Assembly (NCBI GenBank): GCA_964388945.1
Contig: CAYMCM010000002.1
Span: 1 to 64,000, forward strand
Source: Roseburia_D sp964388945
Lineage (GTDB): Bacteria > Bacillota > Clostridia > Lachnospirales > Lachnospiraceae
Direction: 5' to 3'
Length of the DNA: 64,000 nucleotides
Part shown: in pieces, positions 16,998-24,625 of the stretch
Layout of the letters: each line of letters starts with the position of its first letter
Position numbering within the stretch: position 1 is the stretch's first letter
Notes under the pieces: model-generated
Seen by the model: only the letters and a program-made list of their open reading frames with translations
What the model was told of the DNA's origin: nothing
Databases searched by the model: none
Position numbers and translations under genes: made by a program

Positions 16998-17807
16998 ATG
17001 AGTATCTATTTTGGAAATCATTTTGGAAAAGAGCCGTTTCAGTTTGATTCGGTTGGAAATCATTGGGAACAGGAGAGCGTGATAAGACCGGAGGGCTATC
17101 CCCGTTATCACTATCTTCAGACGGAATCAGGATGCGGAATTGTTACAGTGCGGGGGGAGAATATCCTGCTTGAGAAAGGGCAGGGAATTCTTATTGCTCC
17201 GTTTGTTCCACACAGTTATCGGGCACAGCATGGCGTATGGGTCACGGCGTTTGCAACGTTTACAGGGGCGATGGAACCATATTTAAAATCAATGATCGGA
17301 AGTGAAGACTGGCTTTTGATCGGTGAGGAGAAGGGAGAGGAGATCGAAAAAGTGATCGCGGCGGCGGTGAAGGATTTTGAGCAGGCATCCTCTGATACCA
17401 GACAGCAGTCGTTAGACTGCTATCATATGCTTTTACTTTTCATGGAGGGGGTTCCGCAAAAAGCAAAAGCGGCGCAGCCGGTATGGGAGAAATATATCCA
17501 GCCGGTAGTGGAACAGATCGAATCCGGCTATATGGAAGATTTAAGCGCCGAAAAGCTTGCCCAGAGCGTTTATGTTTCTCCGCAGTATCTTTCCAGGCTT
17601 TTTGTCCGCTATTTTAACTGTTCGGTCTATGAATATCTGACTGCCTGCCGCATCAATAAGGCAAAACAGTTTTTGATCATGGAGCCTGACAGGAAGGTTC
17701 AGGATATTGCACACGATGTTGGATATACGGATTCCAGCCATTTTATCGTGATGTTCAAAAAGATCACCGGAATGACGCCGATGGAGTTTCGAAAGCTGCA
17801 TGTGTAG
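16998..17807 (+). CDS. AraC family transcriptional regulator (next to GH42)
   Basis: 269 residues from the ATG at 16998, which has AAAGGAGA just upstream; an in-frame TTG 18 bp earlier overlaps this ribosome site and is rejected. The N-terminal half is a cupin-type sensing domain (GCGIVTVRGENILLEKGQGILIAP, then FVPHSYRA). The C-terminal ~100 residues hold two helix-turn-helix motifs: LSAEKLAQSVYVSPQYLSRLF and VQDIAHDVGYTDSSHFIVMF, ending MTPMEFRKL. It is divergent from the GH42 beta-galactosidase gene, which it probably activates in response to a galactoside. Confidence 0.92.
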   Translation: MSIYFGNHFGKEPFQFDSVGNHWEQESVIRPEGYPRYHYLQTESGCGIVTVRGENILLEKGQGILIAPFVPHSYRAQHGVWVTAFATFTGAMEPYLKSMIGSEDWLLIGEEKGEEIEKVIAAAVKDFEQASSDTRQQSLDCYHMLLLFMEGVPQKAKAAQPVWEKYIQPVVEQIESGYMEDLSAEKLAQSVYVSPQYLSRLFVRYFNCSVYEYLTACRINKAKQFLIMEPDRKVQDIAHDVGYTDSSHFIVMFKKITGMTPMEFRKLHV

Positions 17808-17829
17808 TTTTCGGTTTTCGAAAAGGCAA

Positions 17830-18711
17830 TCAAAATTGAATCGTGATATGTAATTTGTTATCCCGGTATTGTGCGGATATACTGCCGCCCATGCGCTCGG
17901 TTAATATCCTGGCGATGGACAATCCAAGACCTGTGGAATTGCGGCTGACTTCTACGGTGTAGAATCGGTCAAACAATCGACCGACTGTGACAGCGTTCAG
18001 ATTCTTAGCTGTATTAGTAAACGTGATACAGCCATCTTTAGTCATCATAACGGACAGATCACCGTCCGTGTATTTCAGCGCATTACTGATGATGTTGGAG
18101 AAAATGCGATTGACTGCATTTATATCCAGTTCACGGTGAACAGGTTCTTGTGGCAATTTGATCTGTGGCTGAATATCTTTTTCCTGCATGACTGCATAAA
18201 AAGAAAGCAGACTTTGTTCCAATATGCGGACAACATCTATGCGTTCCGGTTTCAGTTCCTGCGAAGATGTGACCACGCTGTATCGGAACAGTTCTTCGGT
18301 CAGGTTTTTCAATACCTCGGTTCTGTTCTGGATTTGTGAAAGATAACGCCGGATATTTTCACTTTTGTCTTCGCGCTCCAACAAATCAAGATAACCATTG
18401 ATCGCTGTAAGCGGCGTTCTTAAATCATGCGATATGTTGGTAACGGCTTCTTTTAATTCAAGGTCGCCCTGCTGATAACGGTGACGTTCCCTGCGGAGCA
18501 GACGAAGCTGGATATTGATTTCGGAAGCCAGTTTTCGCATATAGGGGTCTTGGCTGGAAATGTCGATGAGAGTGTTGGTATCTGCTGTCAATCTATCTTT
18601 GAATGCCTCCATAATTTCCTGTGCAGATCTGCGCAGGAAATAGATCTTTGCAGATAATACAAAGATGATAAAAAGCAATATTACAATAATGATCGACAGC
18701 AGATGTTCCAT
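17830..18711 (-). CDS. Membrane sensor histidine kinase
   Basis: 293 residues from the ATG at 18711, which has AAGGAGCG upstream; a longer frame upstream runs into the permease gene. One N-terminal membrane helix (LLSIIIVILLFIIFVLSAKIYFL) is followed by the H-box ISHDLRTPLTAINGYL. The ATPase region has the N-box IFSNIISNALKYTDGD, FDRFYT, and G2 box STGLGLSIARILTERMGG. There is almost no extracellular sensor loop. It is the last gene of a four-gene operon with response regulator, ABC ATPase and permease. This composition is common in bacitracin/lantibiotic defence and self-sensing modules, where the transporter contributes to detection. Confidence 0.9.
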   Translation of the reverse strand: MEHLLSIIIVILLFIIFVLSAKIYFLRRSAQEIMEAFKDRLTADTNTLIDISSQDPYMRKLASEINIQLRLLRRERHRYQQGDLELKEAVTNISHDLRTPLTAINGYLDLLEREDKSENIRRYLSQIQNRTEVLKNLTEELFRYSVVTSSQELKPERIDVVRILEQSLLSFYAVMQEKDIQPQIKLPQEPVHRELDINAVNRIFSNIISNALKYTDGDLSVMMTKDGCITFTNTAKNLNAVTVGRLFDRFYTVEVSRNSTGLGLSIARILTERMGGSISAQYRDNKLHITIQF

Positions 18712-18734
18712 ACTAACGCTCCTTATTTCATATT

Positions 18735-19571
18735 TTATTTCAGATCTTTTCGGCGGAACACAGAAAAACCGCATGCGGTCAAAAATACCGTCAAGCCCAA
18801 AGCACAAAAAGGAATATAAAAAGGATAGTTTGTGTCAGACATAATTGGTCGCAGAGCCTGACAGGAAGGAAGCAGTGCATCGATACACTGGTAAACAATC
18901 CGCTTTGTGCCAGATAGATATTTGCTGTTGGGTATATTTTCCATGATCTCATATGCGCCATCTGCATTCATTACCATGCGGGTAGTGAATTCCGGCTGAG
19001 CTAAACCATTGCTGGCAGCAAATCCTCCCAGGATCAGAAATATGGCAATCAAAAGTCCAATAACAGCGGCTCTGGTTTTATTGCTGTCCAACATAGAGAT
19101 CAGGCAGAAAAGAGCAGCATAAGTGACGGTGGCAATGCAGGAATAGAGAAAACCAAAGAATGGAGCTTCTAACCACAGTAAGATCTTCGTTCCAAGAGCA
19201 GGTAAACCAACAACCAGTGCACCGATCCAAAATGCCATCAAAAACAGGATTCCCACTGCAGTACATAAAATCTGATTGGAAAGGTAAATTGGAAGTCTTT
19301 TGTGTCCTACAGAAATTTTGTTTCGGAATCCGCCATCACTGTATTCCGTTCCAATGAAAAAAGCTGTAAAAACAGCCAGTGCAGGGCCGAGACATAGGTT
19401 TCCATTAAAAAAGTAAATGTTGGCGGCGGTGTTTGTATATCCGAGTTTTGTGATGTTTAGGTACATCATAATATAAACAAAACCGCCATAGAAGCATAGA
19501 ATACCAGCGATAAGCCAGAAAAAATGGCTGTACCATAGACGAGAAAAATTGGCAGATAACAGTTTACGCAT
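18735..19571 (-). CDS. ABC-2 type exporter permease (BcrB/LanG-like)
   Basis: 278 residues from ATG 19571, with GGAGGT 8 bases before it (a GTG three codons upstream lies within the ribosome site). About six membrane helices; the motif FFIGTEYSDGGFRNKISVGHKR (cytoplasmic loop, residues ~80-100) is typical of the ABC-2 permeases of bacitracin and lantibiotic immunity exporters. It overlaps the ATPase stop by 8 bases. Function inferred: expel or remove a membrane-active peptide or lipid; the substrate is not known. Confidence 0.85.
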   Translation of the reverse strand: MRKLLSANFSRLWYSHFFWLIAGILCFYGGFVYIMMYLNITKLGYTNTAANIYFFNGNLCLGPALAVFTAFFIGTEYSDGGFRNKISVGHKRLPIYLSNQILCTAVGILFLMAFWIGALVVGLPALGTKILLWLEAPFFGFLYSCIATVTYAALFCLISMLDSNKTRAAVIGLLIAIFLILGGFAASNGLAQPEFTTRMVMNADGAYEIMENIPNSKYLSGTKRIVYQCIDALLPSCQALRPIMSDTNYPFYIPFCALGLTVFLTACGFSVFRRKDLK

Positions 19572-20478
19572 GATTGCCACCTCCGATCAGGGATAGATAA
19601 TAGCTTTCGAGACTTTCGTCTTTTTCTTTCATGGAAAATACTTCGCAGTTTTCTTTTGCCAGAGCTTTTGTCAGCTTTGTGACATTGACTTTTGCGAATA
19701 CGTCAGCCGCTCTGTCAGATATGATTTTATATTCCAGCTTCAGGGAGTCCAATACACGAGCCAAAGCAGAAGTATTGCTTACTTCCATGCGGGTACATTT
19801 GCGGCAGGCAGTGTCCAGTTCTTCTGCACTCAGTTCTTTTACCATGTGACCGTTATTTATGATGCCGTAATGAGTTGCAAGACGGGAAAGCTCATCCAGA
19901 ATGTGACTGGAGATTAGAACGGTAATCTGTTTTTCGCGGTTCAGTTTCAAAATCAGCTCCCGCATTTCTACAATGCCCTGAGGGTCAAGGCCATTGGCCG
20001 GCTCGTCCAGAACCAGAAAATCAGGATCACCGGATAGAGCAATGGCAATGCCGAGGCGTTGTTTCATACCAAGAGAAAAGTTTTTGGCTTTTTTCTTTCC
20101 GGTGTTGTCAAGTCCTACCAACTTCAATAATTCCTGAATACCATCGAAGGACGGCAGACCGAGAATGAGATACTGTTGTTTTAGATTTTCTTCCGCAGTC
20201 ATGTCCATATAAATAGACGGAGTTTCCACTACGGCACCCATACGGCGGCGGGATTTGAAGATATCCCTGCTGTCATTGCGGATACCATATAGCGTAAAAT
20301 CACCGGAAGTCGGTTCCTGCAATCCGCAGATCAAACGGATCAGCGTGGTCTTGCCTGCACCGTTTTTTCCGACAAAGCCATAAATAGAGCCTTTGGGGAT
20401 GTTCATGGTAAGATCATTCAATGCCGGAAAATTTTTATATTTTTTTGTCAGGTGGCTGGTTTGTAAAATATAGTCCAT
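19564..20478 (-). CDS. ABC exporter ATP-binding protein (BcrA/LanF-like)
   Basis: 304 residues. Walker A GKNGAGKTT (about 37-45), signature FSLGMKQRLGIAIALSG and Walker B FLVLDEPANGLDP are intact. The C-terminal ~90 residues resemble the regulatory tail of BcrA-like ATPases. AAAGGAGG precedes the ATG. It pairs with the overlapping permease gene. Upstream by 78 bp is the response regulator gene, and the histidine kinase closes the operon. Confidence 0.92.
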   Translation of the reverse strand: MDYILQTSHLTKKYKNFPALNDLTMNIPKGSIYGFVGKNGAGKTTLIRLICGLQEPTSGDFTLYGIRNDSRDIFKSRRRMGAVVETPSIYMDMTAEENLKQQYLILGLPSFDGIQELLKLVGLDNTGKKKAKNFSLGMKQRLGIAIALSGDPDFLVLDEPANGLDPQGIVEMRELILKLNREKQITVLISSHILDELSRLATHYGIINNGHMVKELSAEELDTACRKCTRMEVSNTSALARVLDSLKLEYKIISDRAADVFAKVNVTKLTKALAKENCEVFSMKEKDESLESYYLSLIGGGNHA

Positions 20479-20556
20479 ATCGTGTTTCCTCCTTTGATGA
20501 ATTTAGTATACAAAACAAAAGTCATCAAAGTGGTCAAGAAAAACGTCAAGATTTGG

Positions 20557-21228
20557 TCAAGATTTTTGTTTTGTCAGTCTGAAACCGATGCCCCATACAG
20601 TTTCGATATAATCCATGCCGCTCACATCCTGCAATTTCTTACGCAGGTTGCTGATATGCTGTTTTAAAGAACGCTCGGTGCAGTCAGGTGTGTCTATGCT
20701 GATGCGGTCTAAAAGCACACTTTTTGCAATGACATGTTCCGGGTTTTCCATCAGCAGTTTTAAGATAGCATATTCTGTTCTGGTCAGCTTTACCGACTGT
20801 TCCTGAACAGTCAGAGCAAGGGACATGGTATCAAGAACCAGATCTCCGACAGAAAGAGAATTGCGCTCCACATGCTGTTTCGCCTTACGCAGCGAAACGG
20901 TAATGCGGGCAAGTAATTCTTTCGTATCAAAGGGTTTTGTCATATAATCGGCGGCACCGTTTAAAAGCAGATTTACTTTGTCCTGCACATCCACCTTTGC
21001 ACTGAGAACGATAACCGGAATATTCTCAATGTGTGGAAGGACTTCTTCGCCGGACAGCCCGGGCAGCATCAGATCCAGCAGAACCAGATCCGGTTTGTTT
21101 TGTGAAAGAAGATATAATGCTTCGGTGCCTGAGTATGCACGAAGAATGGCATAACCCTCCTGTGTCAGCACTTCTGTCAGCATATCTCCAATATAAACAT
21201 CATCATCGATGATAGCGATTGTTTTCAT
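20557..21228 (-). CDS. OmpR/PhoB family response regulator
   Basis: 223 residues from ATG 21228 (GAAGGAAC upstream; the longer frame to 21276 has no ribosome site). The receiver domain MKTIAIIDDDVYIGDMLTEVL has phospho-acceptor Asp in LVLLDLMLPG, the Thr/Ser switch VIVLSAKVD and Lys in MTKPFDTKE. A winged-helix domain follows (LTRTEYAILKLLMENPEHVI, then IDTPDCTERSLKQHISNLRKKL). It is the first gene of the TCS-ABC operon and probably activates that operon on sensing its antimicrobial or envelope signal. Confidence 0.93.
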   Translation of the reverse strand: MKTIAIIDDDVYIGDMLTEVLTQEGYAILRAYSGTEALYLLSQNKPDLVLLDLMLPGLSGEEVLPHIENIPVIVLSAKVDVQDKVNLLLNGAADYMTKPFDTKELLARITVSLRKAKQHVERNSLSVGDLVLDTMSLALTVQEQSVKLTRTEYAILKLLMENPEHVIAKSVLLDRISIDTPDCTERSLKQHISNLRKKLQDVSGMDYIETVWGIGFRLTKQKS

Positions 21229-21445
21229 ATATCGTGTTCCTTCATGAAGTTTTAGGATTTTCATATATTTTATCACATTACCGCAAGCGTGGGAACATTT
21301 GCATAGAAAAATCGACTATAAACCATTGTGGAAAATGTTCATAGATAGGGATGTGTGTAGCAATGGATTGGATGATATTGTAGAAATTCAAAGAGACAAT
21401 GGAGGTATGTCGAAATATTCATATTGTCGTGCAAATACCTTTACT

Positions 21446-21544
21446 TCAAGTCTGTGTTCGTTGGGATATCGTAGCAAGACAAGGCAATCTGTAATCACCT
21501 TGCATTTCATACTGCACGCCTTGTTGTTCAAATAATGTTGTCAT
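21446..21544 (-). pseudogene. TnpV-like transposon protein, N-terminal fragment
   Basis: On the minus strand a strong AAGGAGG precedes ATG at 21544. The 32-codon frame begins MTTLFEQQGVQYEMQGDYRL followed by PCLAT, which resembles the start of TnpV-type proteins carried on conjugative transposons of Clostridia (recalled pattern, not searched). It stops after 32 codons, whereas full TnpV proteins are over 100 residues; no continuation was found in the next ~100 bp. It is taken as a remnant of a mobile element. The surrounding 21229-21726 otherwise shows no gene that can be supported. Confidence 0.55.
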
Positions 21545-21726
21545 AATGAACCTCCTTGATTTTGATGTGCTAATTATAAATCAAGTCGAATCAAAAGACG
21601 AATGTGCGGATTTTATGGCAAAAGAAAAAGGATCTGACCTTCTAAGTCAAAGCCGAAAATCTTCCCTTTGCAATGCCACAGATGTAATGAGTTTCTATAC
21701 TGCCTTATTTTTTGCAATACAGCGTA

Positions 21727-21754
21727 TTGACCATGCACAAAAGATATGTATAAT
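21727..21754 (+). promoter_or_regulatory. Promoter of the RelB-YafQ gene pair
   Basis: TTGACC at 21727-21732 and TATAAT at 21749-21754, spacer 16 bp, ending 24 bp before the antitoxin ATG. The antitoxin ribosome site (AGAAGGAGAT) follows directly. RelB-family antitoxins usually repress this kind of promoter. Confidence 0.75.
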
Positions 21755-21777
21755 ATGAAATAGAAGGAGATGAATGT

Positions 21778-22056
21778 ATGGCAACAACGAATGTAACAAT
21801 CAGAATGGATGAAGAATTAAAAAAACAGGCAGAAGAATTATTTGCGGATTTGGGGATGAATATGACTACAGCGATTGTCACTTTTACAAAACAGGCAGTA
21901 AGGGAACAGGCAATTCCGTTTGTTATTTCGAGAAATATGCCAAATCAGGAAACGGTACAGGCAATAGAAGAAATACGGGAGTTGAAGAAAAATTCGAATA
22001 AGAAAACATATTCCAGTTTTGGAGAATTGTTAAAGGAAGTGGAAGCGGATGTATAG
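21778..22056 (+). CDS. RelB/DinJ family antitoxin
   Basis: 92 residues. A ribbon-helix-helix N-terminal domain (TNVTIRMDEELKKQAEELFADLGMN, MTTAIVTFTKQAV) is followed by QAIPFVISRN and a flexible acidic/Lys-rich C-terminal half that would wrap the toxin, the usual DinJ length. Its stop overlaps the start of the YafQ-type toxin frame by 8 bases. The antitoxin seems intact while the toxin frame is broken, so only autoregulation or anti-addiction to a related toxin would remain. Confidence 0.88.
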   Translation: MATTNVTIRMDEELKKQAEELFADLGMNMTTAIVTFTKQAVREQAIPFVISRNMPNQETVQAIEEIRELKKNSNKKTYSSFGELLKEVEADV

Positions 22057-22316
22057 GATTGTATCCTCAACAAAATTTAAGAAAGATTTGAAATTAATTA
22101 TAAAAAGAGGATATGAGACTTCTTGACGATATCGTATCAAAATTGGCAAATGGTGAAACATTACCAGACAAGAACAGGGATCATCCACTTATAGGAACTT
22201 TTGCAGGATCTAGAGAGTGTCATATCACACCGGATTGGTTGTTAGTCTATGAGATTGATGATGGTGAACTGTTGCTTTATCTTACAAGGACAGGCAGTCA
22301 CAGTGATCTGTTTTAA
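22049..22316 (+). pseudogene. YafQ-type RNase toxin, frameshifted
   Basis: The frame starts at ATG 22049 (MYRIVSSTKFKKDLKLIIKR) and stops at TGA 22124-22126 after 25 codons. The rest continues one base out of phase from about 22113 (MRLLDDIVSKLANGETLP) to 22316. Joined, the two parts match a full-length YafQ-family endoribonuclease, and the second part keeps the expected active-site residues: DH, ECH, PDW, the Arg of LTRTG and GSH near the end. Around the break the sequence reads GGATATGAGACTT. Compared with the family's KR-x-x-D-M pattern, loss of one copy of a tandem ATATG would explain the shift. Internal ATG 22113 could still make a truncated protein, but the ribosome site is poor. Confidence 0.75.
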
Positions 22317-22348
22317 AAGCAACTGCGGACTGAGGTATAACAGGCAAT

Positions 22349-23332
22349 ATGAGACAGGAACTTTTGGAAGAATTGCTGATCGTATCAGAAGAAGAAAAAA
22401 AGTACAGATCAGGACAGGAAAATATCGAAGAACAACTATATGCAAGAGAATCGATCACGGAGATCGAACGGGAAAAGCTGCTGCAAAGAGGGCGGCTCGT
22501 TACAGTGCGTCCTCACAGTCGTTTTGTGCATTTTCCGGAGCACAAGCATAATTATGTGGAAGTTATGTATGTTGTGCAGGGAAGTATTACACATTATATT
22601 GAAGGAAAAGAGCTCACTCTGCAAAAAGGAGATGTACTATTGCTGAATCAGCATGTGGTACATTCGATCAAGCGTGCAGAATACGAGGATATCGGAATCA
22701 ATTTTATTGCACTTCCGGAATTTTTTGAGGTGCCGCTGTCCATGCTGAACGAGAAGAACGTGCTTGCGGAATTTATCATCGGAGCATTGAGACAGAAGAA
22801 TCCGGTTTCCCATTACCTCTTATTTCGCTTAAAGGAAAATCCGCAGGTGGAGAATCTGATGGAAAACATGATTGCATCCATGCTGCATGAGCACGCAAAT
22901 GAGGATATCATGAATCAGTATTCGATGGGACTGGTGTTTTTGTATCTGCTTGAGCATCTGGAGAATCTGAGCCATAATTCATCCATCGACTATAAAGAAA
23001 CGATCGTGCAGGCGGTGCTTGCCTATATCAACAGTGACTGTCGGAATGCGAATCTCACAAAGATCGCAGAGGATACGCATCAGTCAGTGACAGTTTTAAG
23101 TAAGCTGATCAAACAGAAGACCGGATGCAATTTTCAGGAACTTTTGCAGCGCAGGCGTTTTGAGACAGCGGTACGACTTCTGCTCGATACGGATCTTGCG
23201 ATCGAGGAGATCGCACTGGATGTCGGATATGAAAATCAGAGCTATTTTTTCCGGCAGTTTAAAAACCGTTATGGAATGACACCGAGAAAGTACCGCATGG
23301 AACATAAAAAAGATATACAGGTACGATTATAA
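22349..23332 (+). CDS. AraC family transcriptional regulator
   Basis: 327 residues. An N-terminal extension (residues 1-50) is followed by an AraC cupin domain (HFPEHKHNYVEVMYVVQGS, then LTLQKGDVLLLNQHVVHSI). The C-terminal HTH pair is LTKIAEDTHQSVTVLSKLIKQ and IEEIALDVGYENQSYFFRQF, ending MTPRKYR. It sits directly upstream of the decayed GH3-GH78 genes and was presumably their activator; with those genes broken it may now be without a local target or act on the similar locus at 30.9 kb. Similar in layout to the regulator at 45640-46659. The ATG has no strong ribosome site; GAGGTATAACAGGCAAT precedes it. Confidence 0.9.
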   Translation: MRQELLEELLIVSEEEKKYRSGQENIEEQLYARESITEIEREKLLQRGRLVTVRPHSRFVHFPEHKHNYVEVMYVVQGSITHYIEGKELTLQKGDVLLLNQHVVHSIKRAEYEDIGINFIALPEFFEVPLSMLNEKNVLAEFIIGALRQKNPVSHYLLFRLKENPQVENLMENMIASMLHEHANEDIMNQYSMGLVFLYLLEHLENLSHNSSIDYKETIVQAVLAYINSDCRNANLTKIAEDTHQSVTVLSKLIKQKTGCNFQELLQRRRFETAVRLLLDTDLAIEEIALDVGYENQSYFFRQFKNRYGMTPRKYRMEHKKDIQVRL

Positions 23333-23351
23333 AAATGAAAAATGAAAGAAG

Positions 23352-23405
23352 AATGTCTCTTGAGCAAACCGGATATGAGCCGGATCGGTTCAGGAGACAT
23401 TTTTT
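23352..23405 (+). terminator. Hairpin terminator after the AraC gene
   Basis: A 12-bp stem pairs 23352-23363 (AATGTCTCTTGA) with 23390-23401 (one G-U pair), with a GC-rich internal extension and a T run to 23405. It separates the regulator from the truncated GH3 remnant. Confidence 0.8.
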
Positions 23406-23469
23406 ACGGCAAAAGAATGCCGGATGCGGATGAAAAAATGTCGGATTTAATTTGCTGTCATAAAAAATA

Positions 23470-24612
23470 GTTGCCACAGCAGTAAAGCATTTTCCGGGAG
23501 ATGGTATAGATGAAAGAGATCAGCATCTTCTGACCAGTGTCAATACATTAAGTTGTGAAGAGTGGGATGACAGCTACGGAGAAATCTATCGGGAAATGAT
23601 AAAAGCTGGAACATTGACGATTATGGCTGCGCACATTGCGATGCCGGCATATGAAGCGTATTTCGATAAAAAGGAATGCACCACGATGATTCCCGCAACA
23701 TTATCAGAGAATTTATTAAAGCATCTGCTTCGTGAAAAGCTGGGATTCAATGGACTGATCACAACAGATGCTACACCGATGGCAGGATTCTGCAGCGCAA
23801 TGGAGCGAAAAAAAGCGATCCCGCTCAGCATAGAAAACGGCTGTGATGTTATTCTTTTTAACCGGAATCTGGATGAGGATATCCGTTATATGATGGAAGG
23901 ATATGCAGAGGGTATCTTATCTGAAGGGCGGCTGGAAGAAGCGGTAAAACGTATTCTTGCGACTAAGGCGGCGTTGAAGCTTCCGCAAAAGAAGCAGGAA
24001 GGAACGCTTGTCCCGGAAGCGGAAGCATTGGGTATCCTGCGGTGCAAAAAGCATGAGAACTGGGCTGCGGAATGTGCGGATCATGGTGTGACCTTAGTGA
24101 AAGATACGCAGGATCTGCTGCCGATACATCCGGACAAACAAAAACGCATATTGCTTGAGATCATGGGTGATTTTTCATCAAATGAGCGTGTGACAGGTTA
24201 TTTTAAACAAAAACTTGAAAAAGAAGGATTTGAGGTGACCGTATACAAAAACGAGGGATTTGAGGTCATGGAAGACACGGTCGAAGAGTTTAAAAGCCGC
24301 TATGATCTGATCCTTTATCTGGCAAATATCGAAACGGCTTCCAATCACACGACAGCACGTTTGAACTGGCATACAATGTTCGGACTTGGAAATAATATGC
24401 CGTGGATGGTGCATGAAATAGCGACCATGTTCATCAGCATAGGAAATCCGTATCATTTGTTAGATGCGCCAATGGTAAAAACATATATCAACGGATATTG
24501 TAATTCTGAATATGTGATGGATGCAGTTATGGAAAAGATCATGGGGCGCAGTGCATTTAAGGGAACATCTCCGGTAGATCCGTTTTGCGGAAGAGCAGAT
24601 CTGAAATTTTAA
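23470..24612 (+). pseudogene. GH3 beta-N-acetylhexosaminidase-like gene, 5'-truncated remnant
   Basis: An open frame of about 380 residues begins without a start codon at VATAVKHFPGDGIDERDQH, preceded in frame by TAA at 23461-23463. The first ATG is only at 23596, after the catalytic loop. It matches residues ~183-562 of the intact GH3 protein at 35808-37493 nearly throughout (SVNTLSCEEWDDSYG versus SVNDLSCEEWDKTYG; LREKLGFNGLI; PVDPFCG near the end), so about 185 N-terminal residues of the barrel are missing. The KHFPGDG and D-x-H dyad of NagZ-type enzymes are still present upstream of the first ATG. It is unlikely to be functional. Confidence 0.85.
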
Positions 24613-24625
24613 AGGAGGTAATGAA

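Noticed and set aside
21299..21758. Two plus-strand frames of 70-78 codons between the response regulator and the RelB gene
   Set aside because: No ribosome sites, odd composition, and the first is antisense to the TnpV-like fragment, which has a strong ribosome site.
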